Shown here piece by piece: positions 41,061-54,800 of a DNA stretch of 64,000 nucleotides. Below the pieces are notes generated by a model. It was not told the DNA's origin. It did not search any database and saw only the letters and a list, made by a program, of their open reading frames with translations. Origin of the DNA: Pomphorhynchus laevis (Eukaryota; Acanthocephala; Palaeacanthocephala; Echinorhynchida; Pomphorhynchidae). Made by a program: the position numbers and the translations under genes. Numbering within the stretch: position 1 is the first letter of the stretch; each line of letters opens with the position of its first letter. The DNA is taken from assembly GCA_012934845.2 (NCBI GenBank), contig WNNJ02002755.1:186001-250000 (forward strand). The letters run 5' to 3'.

Positions 41061-41657
41061 ATTGTAAGTAGTGTATGTTATTTATTGTGTGTTTAAGCTG
41101 TTTAAATTTTTTGTTCTGGGTTGAACTCACATGAGTCGAACTCCTATTATTAATTCTTACGAAGAATGATTTGCATGTTGTACTAGTAAAATTACCTTTT
41201 TTATTGAAAAGTTATTCAATAACGAACAAGATTTTATTGAATAATAGCATTAAAAAAGTATCACCTGTGATTCGCTTGAATGTAATTTTGAACAATTCAT
41301 CTTATGAATTACCTTTACATCTTACGAATTGCAATCCAGCTTTCTTCGAAGTATATTTTTTTCCATTTGAACAGGTTTTGAATTTAAAATTTAACGTCCG
41401 CAATAGCACAAAGTTTTTTTGGTAGAAATTAATAAAATATGAAATTAAGTAATTCTAAATTTGCTCAGTCTTGTACAAAAGTATTTACTTGAATTCGTCG
41501 CTGTAAAGATTTTGTATTTATTTGGACAAGAATTTCGATCTATTTTACATCTGCTAATCAAATACAGCCGAAAATCATGATTAAATCTGATTTATATTCC
41601 GCCAATTGAAAAATCATGATTTTGGATGTTATTCGAACAATTTGCAAATAAAGTAAT
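41061..41657. other. No gene supported
   Basis: AT-rich DNA. The plus-strand frame 41,171-41,425 is hydrophobic and low in complexity and has no recognised motif. Inverted AAATCATGATT-type pieces lie near 41,570-41,620. Confidence 0.35.
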
Positions 41658-41747
41658 TGTTGTAGATTAAACCGTTCAGGTTTTTATTCAATAATATCTG
41701 AAACACAAAACATAATGTGACATTCAAATACATTTAATGTCATAACA
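41658..41747 (-). repeat. 3' LTR, 90 bp
   Basis: It begins and ends TGTTGTA...CATAACA on the plus strand, which is TG...CA in element orientation, and pairs with 45,422-45,511. Confidence 0.85.
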
Positions 41748-44700
41748 CTCTTCCCGTCAGCATTTTTAATCGTTGATATATGCGAGTCTTTGTCTTCGTT
41801 GTTTTCATCCAAGAGCCTCGACGTCCGTGCTAGACCATACGCGTTCATCTGCGACTGTAATGTTCGTTAGGAATACGTTGCTTCCATACAGTAACTTGTT
41901 ATCTTTAAATTCCGTTCTTTGTTTGATCGAATTGTGTTCATGCTCTTCGTGTGAGACATGATTGTCTGATTTCGCGACGCCTGACGTTTCATAGTCTCGA
42001 TAACTAGTTGGTGAGTTTGGCGCATACTCATACTCTTGACTGATAACTGTATCATCCCCTGTTACTGTGCCAGTCTGTGGTATTCTCGCTAATTTACGAA
42101 CGGATACGGCCGACTCTTTTCAATATTCGTCTCGTACAACAGCGTAGTGGCCGTTGGATTTACAATAGTTCTACTTGACGAAAAGAATTTCAAGATTTTA
42201 ATGCTCGATCATCCTTGAGTAAGAAGGCCCTGTCGTTTTTGATCCACTGTGGTAGAATAAATGAATTTTTAGAATTTATTAAGTAGCAAAGCAAACAACC
42301 GTGAAGCGTCTCTCCGGTGCTAGTACATAATAAGGATCGCAGAGACGCTAATACTGTAGGTAAAACTATCTCCCAGTGTTTACAGGACAAGTTTTTCGAC
42401 TTTGTCGCCAACTGGACAGCCTTCCAAATTATTTCGACAAGCCGTACTGCCTGCCCATTTCCTCTCGGGTTGTACGGCTAGTTTCTACTACATGCGACAC
42501 TTTGATATGAAAGAAAATCGCGAAATTCCAGAGATTGAAAACGTTCCCTGGTCCGAATGTATTCTAGCCGGGAACCCAAAAATACTGAAGATATGACAAT
42601 GCAGGTATTACTAATGATGAAGAACAGTCTACAATGAAACGGCGAAAGGGAACCGAGAATACTCATCGATGACACAGAGCAAATATCAGTTTTTCGTGAC
42701 GGAATCAAGAAGACTCTTGAAATAAATATTGAGTCTCTTAAATGGTCGAGTAGCATTAATAACGTGGCCGATAATTGGTTTACAGAACTTAGGCTTAATT
42801 TCAGCATAAACACGACAATGATTTGCGACCTTCATAACATCAGATTTATCGTAAGGAAGATTATATTGTCTTATAAAGTCTATCATTCGTGTGATACCTG
42901 GATGGCATAGTGAAACGTGGATGTGGTTTAGTCCTCGAGAGAATCTTGAACAGAACATGCAAATGCAATTCGTGACATCGCGTCCGCGGATTTATTGTCT
43001 TTTCCATTACAGTACTCTATTTCGTATTAATAAGGTGCCAACTCTAGGCGTCATCTGGCTACTTTGTCGTTTTTTTGTTCTACTAGAATGAATCATGTCG
43101 AACATGAAACTTAGACCTCTGGTCTTTTTTTGAAAGGTCTACCGAGAAGGTAATGTTTCAAGTATTAGATGCCATTGACAATTGCTTGAGCTTCCTTTTC
43201 CAAACTAGATTGATGCCGCGTTGTTTTGGGGATAGTCTGTGAAAAGAAAGATATCAGTCTGGTCGATTGGCTTAGGGCAGCTCCTATGACGTTATATGAG
43301 GCATCTGTTTCGACTGTCAGAGGCAGGTTAGGGTCATACGCGGCTAACGTAGCTTGTGAAATTTCGTGTTTAAGAGCTTTTATTTTAGCAATTACTTCAT
43401 TTGGCGGCGGAAATGACTTGCAATCGAATAACAATCGTATATTTTTTGAAAACGATGGCACCCATTTGAAATAATACGCCAGAAGACCTAAAAATCGTTG
43501 CATGATTTTCTTATCGCAAGGTAACGGATAATCAAGTAAAGGTTTCACACGATCAGGATCTGGTTTGATAGAGCCGTTTGATAGTCGATAACCCGAAAAA
43601 ATTAACCCATTCTCTCTGTATCTTGTTTTTCTTCTGCTTATGTAAGATTTACTTTATCGGCAAATTCGCAAAATTTTCGATGTCTCTCATCGTGTTCCTC
43701 GTTGTTCAAATGATTATGTCGTCCAAGTATGCAAAAACACCAACTAAATTATTTCCAGTGATTATTTGGTTCATTATATGCTGGAATACGGACAGGACAC
43801 CGCATACGTCAATCCAAAAGGAATTCGTCGATACTGGTATAAATTTCCAACAGCTTCGAATGTTGTAAAAAAACGATCTTGCTCGAGCAGAGAAATTTGG
43901 TAATATGCATGGGATAAGTCGACAGTTGTAAAAACGGAGTACGTCACTATTTGCGATATCATGTGTTCTATGCGTGGGAGTTGATATGCGTCGAGTAAAG
44001 TATTTCTATTTATAGTACCGAGTAGTCCACAACCATTCGCGGTTTCTTTCCTTGATTATGTACCACTAACGCTTGAGCTCTCCAAAGTGATCGACTCTTC
44101 TCGATAATGTTTTGTCTCAGCAGTTTGTCAATTTCTTCTTTTATAAGGCGAGAATTTTTCAATGTTTGCCTACGCGATTCAGTACATATAGGATGAATGT
44201 CTTTTCGAATTCCAGGAAAGAGTGCAATCGGTTCGATATTCATGGTTTGAGCAGTTAGCCGTGAAGATATTGTTATACCTGGGTGTGTACCTCTGAACTT
44301 GAATGTAATCTATTGATTATGACTAAAGAATTTATCGAGCTATAATGATTGGCGCACATAATCTGGGCAGGATAAGAAAATGCCAGTTTTCGTATACTCG
44401 TCCCATAAATTCGAATGTTATCAGGCACTCGCGACGAACTACAGTAGATTGGTACGAGGAAGCCATCTGGACGTGTTGACCACAAGGTGGTGTGGCAATA
44501 TTCAGATTATCCACAACTTTGGCGTCTATGAAGTTATCTGTACTGCCAGTATCCATCAGGTATGTGAACGGTTTGCCAGCAACCAAAACCTCGCGGAACA
44601 TTCCGTTTATCTTATTGAAAGTCAACGAGTACATATCCGCAGTAGTTGAGTAGGTTATCTGTTTACGAGAGCGACACTTTTGAGAAGTGTCCATTCTAGC

Positions 44701-45421
44701 CACATGAATGACAGTTAGTGTTCCGTGCTGAGCAATTTGCTCGAGAATGAGGCGTGTTTCCACAAAAGTAACAACGTCTAGTGTGCAATGTACTCTGCTT
44801 AGTTTTTGTATTCGTTCTCAGGCTCGGTAACATCAACGCTTGTGCTGGCCAGGCTTGTTGGTTCGACTAATGAAATAATTGCCGCTTGCTGGTACGTTGC
44901 CTCCTGAGATTTCTTTATTGTGACTAGGTCTTCGAGATTGTTCACCCAGGACTCTAACAATCGTTGTCTTATATATATGTGCTATGAATGCCTTGAACGA
45001 ATGTGTCGGTGATGTGATCTTTACGATTTGTAGTAGCATCCACCTCCTTGAAATCGCATTGTTAGGAAAGGTCATCCAGCTTGCGATGCAATGGTCTAAT
45101 GACATCGAAGGTTCTTGAAACACACGTGTGCAGTTGAAAACGAGCGAATATCACATTTATTGGTTTGTTAAACGCATTGTTAAGAGCGGCGATCGCCATT
45201 CTTTAATCAATCCGAATCATCGAGTAGAAACGATATTGACAAGAGACAACTTTCACTGATCAGTGATATCGGTCTGTAATGCCAAAACACTGTCTTGGCG
45301 GGGCTTCCAATGAGTCTATTATTCCTTAGCATTTGGATCGTCTAGGTCGATACTCAATGTTGAAGGAAGGAGTAGTTTGTTCATCGTATGCTTGTTCTGC
45401 AATAAATATTATAGAATAAAC

Positions 45422-45511
45422 TGTTGTATATTAAACCGTTCAGGTTTTTATTCAATAATATCTGAAACACAAAACTTAATGTAACATTCAAATACATTTA
45501 ATGACATAACA
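45422..45511 (-). repeat. 5' LTR, 90 bp
   Basis: Aligned without gaps to 41,658-41,747 with four differences. Confidence 0.85.
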
Positions 45512-45540
45512 GAAATTTAATTTACATTCTCGTAATGTGT

Positions 45541-45577
45541 TTTAGTGCACGAATCGTATTTTCGTGCACTATAATTG
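45541..45577. other. Hairpin AGTGCACGAA / TTCGTGCACT
   Basis: Ten-base perfect arms around a short loop, about 100 bp upstream of the NDUFB5 first coding exon. It could be a regulatory or structural element. Nothing else supports a role. Confidence 0.35.
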
Positions 45578-45677
45578 TTAAATTTTAAATCAAAATTGTG
45601 ATCTTATATTTTTAAATCAGATCTAGTTATAATAAACTAAGTTCCTAAATTCGAAATATGTTTTATTCCTTTTGTAG

Positions 45678-45803
45678 ATGATAATCTTTTCTCGTCCGTT
45701 TGTTAGCGGTAGTTTGCTTAAGCTGCTGCAAAAATATTCTCATACTAAAACGATGCCTATTTACCACAGCAGGTTTCATTCAACACATTTTAGAGATATA
45801 CTC
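45678..45803 (+). CDS. NDUFB5: NDUFB5 exon 1
   Basis: 42 codons encoding the mitochondrial presequence and the TMPI.HSRF motif, closed by a CTC|GTAAGC donor (phase 0). TTCCTTTTGTAG stands directly before the ATG, so an upstream non-coding exon is possible. Confidence 0.82.
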
Positions 45804-48800
45804 GTAAGCCAAAATAACTTTTAAGCAGTTAACAAATCCTTTTTATTTATAATCTAACATTCAGGTGTTGAAATATATATTTTTTCATGTAATATTTTGT
45901 GGCTCTTTCACACTTCAAAACAAAAATGATTATTTGTAATCTACCTGAACTAAGAAATATTTGTTAAAATATATTCAATGTGACAAATAATTTTTAAATG
46001 TATTTTTTAATATTACAAAATATTAATTTTTATATTTTGTTGCGATTTTAGTTTTTTTTTAATTAACAAATTAAAATTATAAGACTATTTAAATTAAGAA
46101 ACAGTTTTTGAATATGTATTTAATATTTCAATGTGACAATAAATTAGTTTTAATAGTTGCGATTTTAGCTTCTGAAACAAGAAATGAAAATTGCTAGATT
46201 ACTTGAATTAATAAATAATTTTTAAATGTATTTTTTAATATTACAAAATATTAATTTTTATATTTTGTTGCGATTTTAGTTTTTTTTTAATTAACAAATT
46301 AAAATTATAAGACTATTTAAATTAAGAAACAGTTTTTGAATATGTATTTAATATTTCAATTTGAGAATATATTAGTTTTAATAGTTGCGATTTTAGCTTC
46401 CGAAACTAGAAATGAAAATTGCTAGATTACTTGAAGTAATAAATAATTTTTAAATGTATTTTTTTTAATATTACAAAATATTAATTTTTATATTTTATTA
46501 TGTATTTAATATTTTAATTTGAGAATATATTAGTTTTAATAGTTGCGATTTTAGCTTCTGAAACTAGAAAAGAAAATTGCTAGATTACTTGAATTAATAA
46601 ATAATTTTTAAATGTATTTTTTAATATTACAAAATATTAATTTTTATATTTTGTTGCGATTTTAGTTTTTTTAATTAACAAATTAAAATTATAAGACTAT
46701 TTAAATTAAGAAACAGTTTTTGAATATGTATTTAATATTTCAATGTGACAATATATTAGTTTTAATAGTTGCGATGTTAGCTTTTGAAACTAGAAAAGAA
46801 AATTGCTAGATTACTTGAATTAATAAATAATTTTTAAATGTATTTTTTAATATTACAAAATATTAATTTTTATATTTTGTTGCGTTTTTAGTTTTTTAAT
46901 TAACAAATTAAAATTAAAAGACTATTTAAATTAAGAAACAGTTTTTTAATATGTATTTAATATTTCAATTTGAGAATATATTAGTTTTAATAGTTGCGAT
47001 TTTAGCTTCCGAAACTAGAAATGAAAATTGCTAGATTACTTGAAGTAATAAATAATTTTTAAATGTATTTTTTTAATATTACAAAATATTAATTTTTATA
47101 TTTTATTATGTATTTAATATTTTAATGTGACAATATATTAGTTTTAATAGTTGCGATTTTAGCTTCTGAAACTAGAAAAGAAAATTGCTAGATTACTTGA
47201 ATTAATAAATAATTTTTAAATGTATTTTTTAATATTACAAAATATTAATTTTTATATTTTGTTGCGTTTTTAGTTTTTTAATTAACAAATTAAAATTATA
47301 AGACGATTTAAATTAAGAAACAGTTTTTGAATATGTATTTAATATTTCAATTTGAGAATATATTAGTTTTAATAGTTGCGATTTTAGCTTCTGAAACTAG
47401 AAAAGAAAATTGCTAGATTACTTGAATTAATAAATAATTTTTAAATGTATTTTTTAATATTACAAAATGTTAATTTTTATATTTTGTTGCGATTTTAGTT
47501 TTTTTAATTAACAAATTAAAATTATAAGACTATTTAAATTAAGAAACAGTTTTTGAATATGTATTTAATATTTCAATTTGAGAATATATTAGTTTTAATA
47601 GTTGCGATTTTAGCTTCTGAAACTAGAAATGAAAATTGCTAGATTACTTGAATTAATAAATAATTTTTAAATGTATTTTTAAATATTACAAAATATTAAT
47701 TTTTATATTTTGTTGCGATTTTAGTTTTTTTAATTAACCAATTAAAATTATAAGACTATTTAAATTAAGAAACAGTTTTTGAATATGTATTTAATATTTT
47801 AATTTGAGAATATATTAGTTTTAATAGTTGCGATTTTAGCTTCCGAAACTAGAAATGAAAATTGCTAGATTACTTGAATTAATAAATAATTTTTAAATGT
47901 ATTTTTTTAATATTACAAAATATTAATTATGTATTTAAATTTTAATTGACAATATATTAGTTTTAATAGTTGCGATTTTAGCTTTTGAAACTAGAAAAGA
48001 AAATTTGATTAGAATTAATAAATAATTTTTAAATGTATTTTTTAATATTACAAAATATTAATTTTTATATTTTGTTGCGTTTTTAGTTTTTTAATTAACA
48101 AATTAAATTTAAACTTTTTAAATTAAGAAACAGTTTTTGAATATGTATTTAATATTTTAATTTGAGAATATATTAGTTTTAATAGTTGTTTTAGCTTCCG
48201 AAACTTAATTGCTAGATTACTTGAATTAATAAATAATTTTTAAATGTATTTTTTTAATATTAATTTTTATATTTTATTATGTATTTAATATTTTAATGTG
48301 ACAATATATTAGTTTTAATAGTTGCGATTTTAGCTTCTGAAACTAGAAAAGAAAATTGCTAGATTACTTGAATTAATAAATAATTTTTAAATGTATTTTT
48401 TAATATTACAAAATATTAATTTTTATATTTTGTTGCGTTTTTAGTTTTTTAATTAACAAATTGAAATTATAAGACTTTTTAAATTAAGAAACAGTTTTTG
48501 ATAATGTATTTAATATTTCAATTTGAGAGTGTATTAGTTTTAATAGTTGCGATTTTAGCTTCCGAAACTAGAAATGAAAATTGCTAGATTACTTGAAGTA
48601 ATAAATAATTTTTAAATGTATTTTTTTTAATATTACAAAATATTAATTTTTATATTTTATTATGTATTTAATATTTTAATTTGAGAATATATTAGTTTTA
48701 ATAGTTGCGATTTTAGCTTCCGAAACTAGAAATGAAAATTGCTAGATTACTTGAAGTAATAAATAATTTTTAAATGTATTTTTTAATATTACAAAATATT

Positions 48801-51800
48801 AATTTTTATATTTTGTTGCGATTTTAGTTTTTTTTTAATTAACAAATTAAAATTATAAGACTATTTAAATTAAGAAACAGTTTTTGAATATGTATTTAAT
48901 ATTTCAATGTGACAATAAATTAGTTTTAATAGTTGCGATTTTAGCTTCTGAAACAAGAAATGAAAATTGCTAGATTACTTGAATTAATAAATAATTTTTA
49001 AATGTATTTTTTAATATTACAAAATATTAATTTTTATATTTTGTTGCGTTTTTAGTTTTTTAATTAACAAATTAAAATTATAAGACGATTTAAATTAAGA
49101 AACAGTTTTTGAATATGTATTTAATATTTCAATTTGAGAATATATTAGTTTTAATAGTTGCGATTTTAGCTTCCGAAACTAGAAATGAAAATTGCTAGAT
49201 TACTTGAATTAATAAATAATTTTTAAATGTATTTTTTTAATATTACAAAATATTAATTTGTATATTTTATTATGTATTTAATATTTTAATGTGACAATAT
49301 ATTAGTTTTAATAGTTGCGATTTTAGCTTTTGAAACTAGAAAAGAAAATTGCTAGATTACTTGAATTAATAAATAATTTTTAAATGTATTTTTTAATATT
49401 ACAAAATATTAATTTTTATATTTTGTTGCGTTTTTAGTTTTTTAATTAACAAATTAAAATTATAAGACGATTTAAATTAAGAAACAGTTTTTGAATATGT
49501 ATTTAATATTTCAATTTGAGAATATATTAGTTTTAATAGTTGCGATTTTAGCTTCTGAAACTAGAAATGAAAATTGCTAGATTACTTGAAGTAATAAATA
49601 ATTTTTAAATGTATTTTTTTAATATTACAAAATATTAATTTTTATATTTTATTATGTATTTAATATTTTAATGTGACAAAATATTAGTTTTAATAGTTGC
49701 GATTTTAGCTTCTGAAACTAGAAAAGAAAATTGCTAGATTACCTGAATTAATAGATAATTTTTAAATTTTTTTTTAATATTACAAAATATTAATTTTTAT
49801 ATTTTGTTGCGATTTTAGTTTTTTTAATTAACAAATTAAAATTATAAGACTATTTAAATTAAGAAACAGTTTTTGAATATGTATTTAATATTTCAATTTG
49901 AGAATATATTAGTTTTAATAGTTGCGATTTTAGCTTTTGAAACTAGAAAAGAAAATTGCTAGATTACTTGAATTAATAAATAATTTTTAAATGTATTTTT
50001 TAATATTACAAAATATTAATTTTTATATTTTGTTGCGTTTTTAGTTTTTTAATTAACAAATTAAAATTATAAGACTATTTAAATTAAGAAACAGTTTTTG
50101 AATATGTATTTAATATTTTAATTTGAGAATATATTAGTTTTAATAGTTGCGATTTTAGCTTCTGAAACTAGAAATGAAAATTGCTAGATTACTTGAATTA
50201 ATAAATAATTTTTAAATGTATTTTTAAATATTACAAAATATTAATTTTTATATTTTGTTGCGATTTTAGTTTTTTTAATTAACCAATATGAATTATAAGA
50301 CTATTTAAATTAAGAAACAGTTTTTGAATATGTATTTAATATTTCAATTTGAGAATATATTAGTTTTAATAGTTGCGATTTTAGCTTCTGAAACTAGAAA
50401 TGAAAATTGCTAGATTACTTGAATTAATAAATAATTTTTAAATGTATTTTTTAATATTACAAAATATTAATTTTTATATTTTGTTGCGATTTTAGTTTTT
50501 TTAATTAACAAATTAAAATTATAAGACTATTTAAATTAAGAAACAGTTTTTGAATATGTATTTAATATTTCAATTTGAGAATATATTAGTTTTAATAGTT
50601 ACGATGTTAGCATCCGAAACTAGAAATGAAAATTGCTAGATTACCTGAAGTAATAAATAATTTTTAAATGTATTTTTTTAATATTACAAAATATTTATTT
50701 TTATATTTTATTATGTATTTAATATTTTAATTTGAGAATATGTTAGTTTTAATAGTTGCGATTTTAGCTTCTGAAACTAGAAATGAAAATTGCTATATTA
50801 TTTGATATAATTATTACATTTAATTATTTTTATTTATCCTGACGTAGTTTTGTTTTTTTATATTGCGTTTATTTTTAGCATTTTTATCTAATGGTAACAT
50901 CTCTTCCAGTGGCTTGTTTAATCACCTATGTTAATATTAGACACGGTGGGTTTGTTAAATTAATACATTACATTAATCATTACATTCTATTTCTAATGTT
51001 TAACATTTTGATATCGTAATTTGGACCAAAGGCAAGTATTTTACGGTAGTTTATCTTTTAAAACTCGTAGGGCAGGATATTTACTCTTAATCTCCGCTTT
51101 ATATCTAAAGAGGAGCGCCTCTTTATAAAAAGAGGCGCTTAAATATTATATCTTATCAATTTATTTTCTATATCTTAAATATTATAATTTTTCTATACGA
51201 TTATGTTGAGTAATGATTTTAATGCCGACGATACATCCTACATATAGTATTAATGTAAAATAATATTAGTATAATAATGTTTATTAATATTATATGACTT
51301 AATCAACATGTACAGCACTGAACTTATTGGCATACTCGATATGATTTTGCCGTTCAAACAATGTACACCTCGCCGTCAGTCAGGAGCGCCCTGGTTCGAT
51401 AGCGATTGCCGAAGAGCCAAGCGCTCCTTACGACACCTTCACTGAATTCAATCAAGATTCCGTCGTCGTAATATCACCAAGCCTTTTAAACTCATCTTAC
51501 TCAGAATACCTCGAATTTCGACGCAAATACCGATATCTTTTGAACTCAAAATACTCCTCATACTGGCAAAGCAAAACATCTTTGCGTGACAATCATCAAT
51601 ACGCGTGGAAATCCATTAATAATCTTTTGGGTAGAAACGAATCTGTCACGTCTATCTCTATCTCTTCCAACGAATTCGCATCTCATTTGCAACGCAAAAT
51701 AGCTCGAACTTTGACCTCAATCCACGTACCATTATCTTCTAGTTTCTCCTACCTAGCCCCATATCATACTGAACTGTTTCACTTTTCACTTTTATCTATC

Positions 51801-54800
51801 GAAAGCGTATCTGATGCCCTAGCACGATTACCCAATTCAACCTCTTCTCTCGATCCTGTTCCAACATACATTCTAAAGTTACTAAGTGACACCATCAGCC
51901 TTTATCTCACAGGTGTCTTCAATATGTCTATCCATTTATCACACTACCCTTCGTCGTTCAAACATGCCATAGTTCGCCCATTATTAAAGAAGCATCATCT
52001 TGATCCCAGTTCCGCCTCCTCCTATAGACCAATATCAAACCTTTCGACCATCTCAAAACTTTTCGAGCGTCTTATCCTCAGACAGGTAAGAAACTACACA
52101 TCATCAAATTCTATGTTTCGACCTTTTCAATCAGCATATCGACCACAACATTCTACTATGACCGCATGCACAAAACTCTCCAATGATCTACTTCTTGCTC
52201 TTGACAAACATATAGTAAGCCTTCTAATTTCACTTGATTTATCCTCCGCCTTTGATGTAGTTGATCACACTATACTTCTCTCATATCTCAGACAACGTTA
52301 CTGCTTCTCGTCTCATGTCATTTCTTGGTTCAAATCCTACCTCTCAAATCGCTCTTATCACGTAGTCTCCAACTCCAACTCTTCTGCGCCGGTTCCTCTC
52401 AGCTGCGGTGTACCACAAGGATCCGTTCTAGGGCCGCTTCTTTTCACCCTTCTTCTTGGTGATTTATCTTCCATCGTGGTCCCTTTCGGCTTTGAAGTTA
52501 TTCAGTACGCTGACGATATAGTAATCTATGCATCATGCACACTCACATCTGCATCCAACCTCGCTGCCGATGCATCGTCTTGCTTCTCTGCTATTCACGC
52601 AAATCTTTGTTCAATCCGTATGTTTATAAACAACGAGAAATCTAACATGATGTGGATAACACCGCGCCACTCTTACACCCTCGATTTTCCAGTATGCATA
52701 CACAATTTCCGTCTACCAGAAGTGACTATCATGACAATCCTCGGCGTCCCTTTTGACAATAATCTCACGTTTCTGCCTTTCATTCGTAGCAAGATCAGTT
52801 CATGCTCCCTCATCCTCCGTGACATCCGAAGTGTCCGTAGAAACCTCGACGTCAAATCGACAGCTATGTTAATCTCCAGCCTTTTCATGCCTCGTCTAGA
52901 ATATTGCTTAGGTCTTCTCGTAAACTGTCCAGCATCTCAATTTCACTATTTACAAAGGATTCTGCACACGGCTGCTAGAGTCATCTTCCGCCTTCGCAAG
53001 TACGACCACATCTCCAACACCCTCCGCATCCTTAACTGGCTCGACATTCCGAGCCGCATAACCTCTCAAATTCTCACACTTGCATGGCAAATCAAATTCC
53101 GCACAACCCTCCTTATCTATATCTTCCTGATAGCGCATCCAATATGACGACTGTTCTCTTCCTAAGAAGTCATCGCTCCTACTCGCTTTTCGTCCCCCGT
53201 CACAACGGTAATGACGGATATGGTGCGTTCACCATCGCTGCACCACGCCTTTGGAACAAACTTCCTCGAGACACAAAATCATTGACGTCGCTTAAACACT
53301 TCAAAACTTCCTTGATCGCCATACTTCTTGCAAACGAACTAAAATAACACTTTCAGCCGCAATCAATTCAATAACTCTACATACAAGTTCAAACATTCAT
53401 CGGACGTAAACTTGTCTTTTAATTTTTATAGTGGGCCTGTAAATGGTTCTATTTTACCACAAAGGCCACTCTAAATTAATTCTATTCTATTCTATTCTAT
53501 AATATTGTATTAATATAATATTACAATATTATAAGATAATATTATAATAATATTATAATATTATGTAATAATATTATAATAATATTATTATTAATAATAA
53601 TATTACAATATTATAATATTACAATATTATTACAATATATATAAAGTAATCAATTAATCCGCTCGATCACATATCAAACTCAGGTTTGTATTCACGATAC
53701 CGAATCTGATCTATTTCGAAATCTTTGCTATGTACTACGAATGGGAAGATATAGAATACCAAAAATATCGCTATATTTTGATCAAGAAAAAACCTGGAGT
53801 CGTCCGAGAGGGTTGTTCGGAAGAATTTAACCTAACATTTAAAGACGTTGCCAAGAAATTATTTTTAGCTATCGAACATCAGCTGGCACATGTTCAAACT
53901 AAGATGCAGACAAGAACTGGAAATGGTTGCTCAGAATCGACTATCCTGGACTCATATAACTACCTTGCGATTACTTCTTTTTTGATGTTTTGTAACACAC
54001 TATCTGTATTGCCTAGTGTTCATATATAATAGTTGAAAGTCATTGTTATATACTTTTTCAACAAAAAAGTTATATTTTAAAAACTTTTATAAACCTCTTT
54101 AGAATATATCCTGGAATGGTGTTTTTATCACTTACTTTCATATATAACATGACTAAACAAATTAATAATTTCATCAACTACCATCGAATTTAAGCAGATT
54201 GAGTCTAATTTTTCGATTTTGAAATATATAAAAACTGTTTTTAACTAGATATGGATTTAACCAATATTCAGAACATTTCATCTCATTGTTGATATTCGAA
54301 AGATTAAGAACTTTAACAATATAGTTTAATTAAATAATTTTTTAAAAAGTTTTATATACAAATCAAATCCCAATTTAAAAATATTCTTAAATTATTCGAC
54401 GCCCAAATTTCTAAGCTTCTATTGACAGTTGTTGTACTATTTATTACTATTTCGTAATTATTATATTGAACGTTTTATTAAATACTGAACCCTTAATGTT
54501 TTCATTATTAATTTCTAAGCTTTTATTGACAGTTGTTGCACCATTTATTACTATTTCGTAATTATTATATTGAACGTTATATTAAATACTAAACCCTTAA
54601 TTTTTTCATTATTAATTTTCGATATCTATGTTTAATTAGATATTTACTGGAATAAAAATTATTTGTTTCGAATATTTCACTTTCAAATATTTTGATTTTT
54701 GAATTTTCCTAATTTTAAAATCATTAAATTCTTTTTTTAAATTTATATTAAAGATATCACATCAATATTGTATAATTAAATTAGCAATACATAATTTTAA

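Larger units (their letters stand above)
41658..45511 (-). mobile_element. Ty3/gypsy LTR retrotransposon fossil with 90-bp LTRs
   Basis: The element is 3.85 kb and its LTRs are identical in length (90 bp, TG...CA ends), differing at 4 of 90 positions, so it is moderately old. On the minus strand the parts are: gag-like region (about 45,120-44,830), protease (DTGSTDNF, about 44,600), reverse transcriptase (about 44,240-43,770), RNase H (about 43,550-43,160) and integrase with a HHCC-type N-terminal region (about 42,960-42,190). A purine run precedes the 3' LTR. The integrase wording resembles the CsRn1/Kabuki group, by inference. It is broken at several places. Near-matching five-base flanks suggest a decayed target duplication. 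Confidence 0.85.
51305..53505 (+). mobile_element. L2-type LINE (L2-B) in NDUFB5 intron 2
   Basis: The copy is 5'-truncated in the linker after the endonuclease (GAPWFDSDCRRAKRSLRH). It has a near-complete reverse transcriptase and ends with a 3' UTR (GGGCCTGTAAATGGTTCTAT) and an (ATTCT)n tail. Lesions: a frame change in the linker at about 51,440-51,540 and one near 53,100, before the last 80 codons. It is in sense orientation to the host gene. Confidence 0.88.

Noticed and set aside
41171-41425. Small plus-strand gene
   Set aside because: Low-complexity hydrophobic frame in AT-rich DNA with no start context, splice sites or motif.
45940-50815. CRISPR-like regular array
   Set aside because: Units are over 150 bp, contiguous and near-identical throughout with no unique spacers; it is a satellite in an intron.
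53730-54029. Additional NDUFB5 exon
   Set aside because: Its translation does not fit the family, and exons 2 and 3 already join in phase without it.
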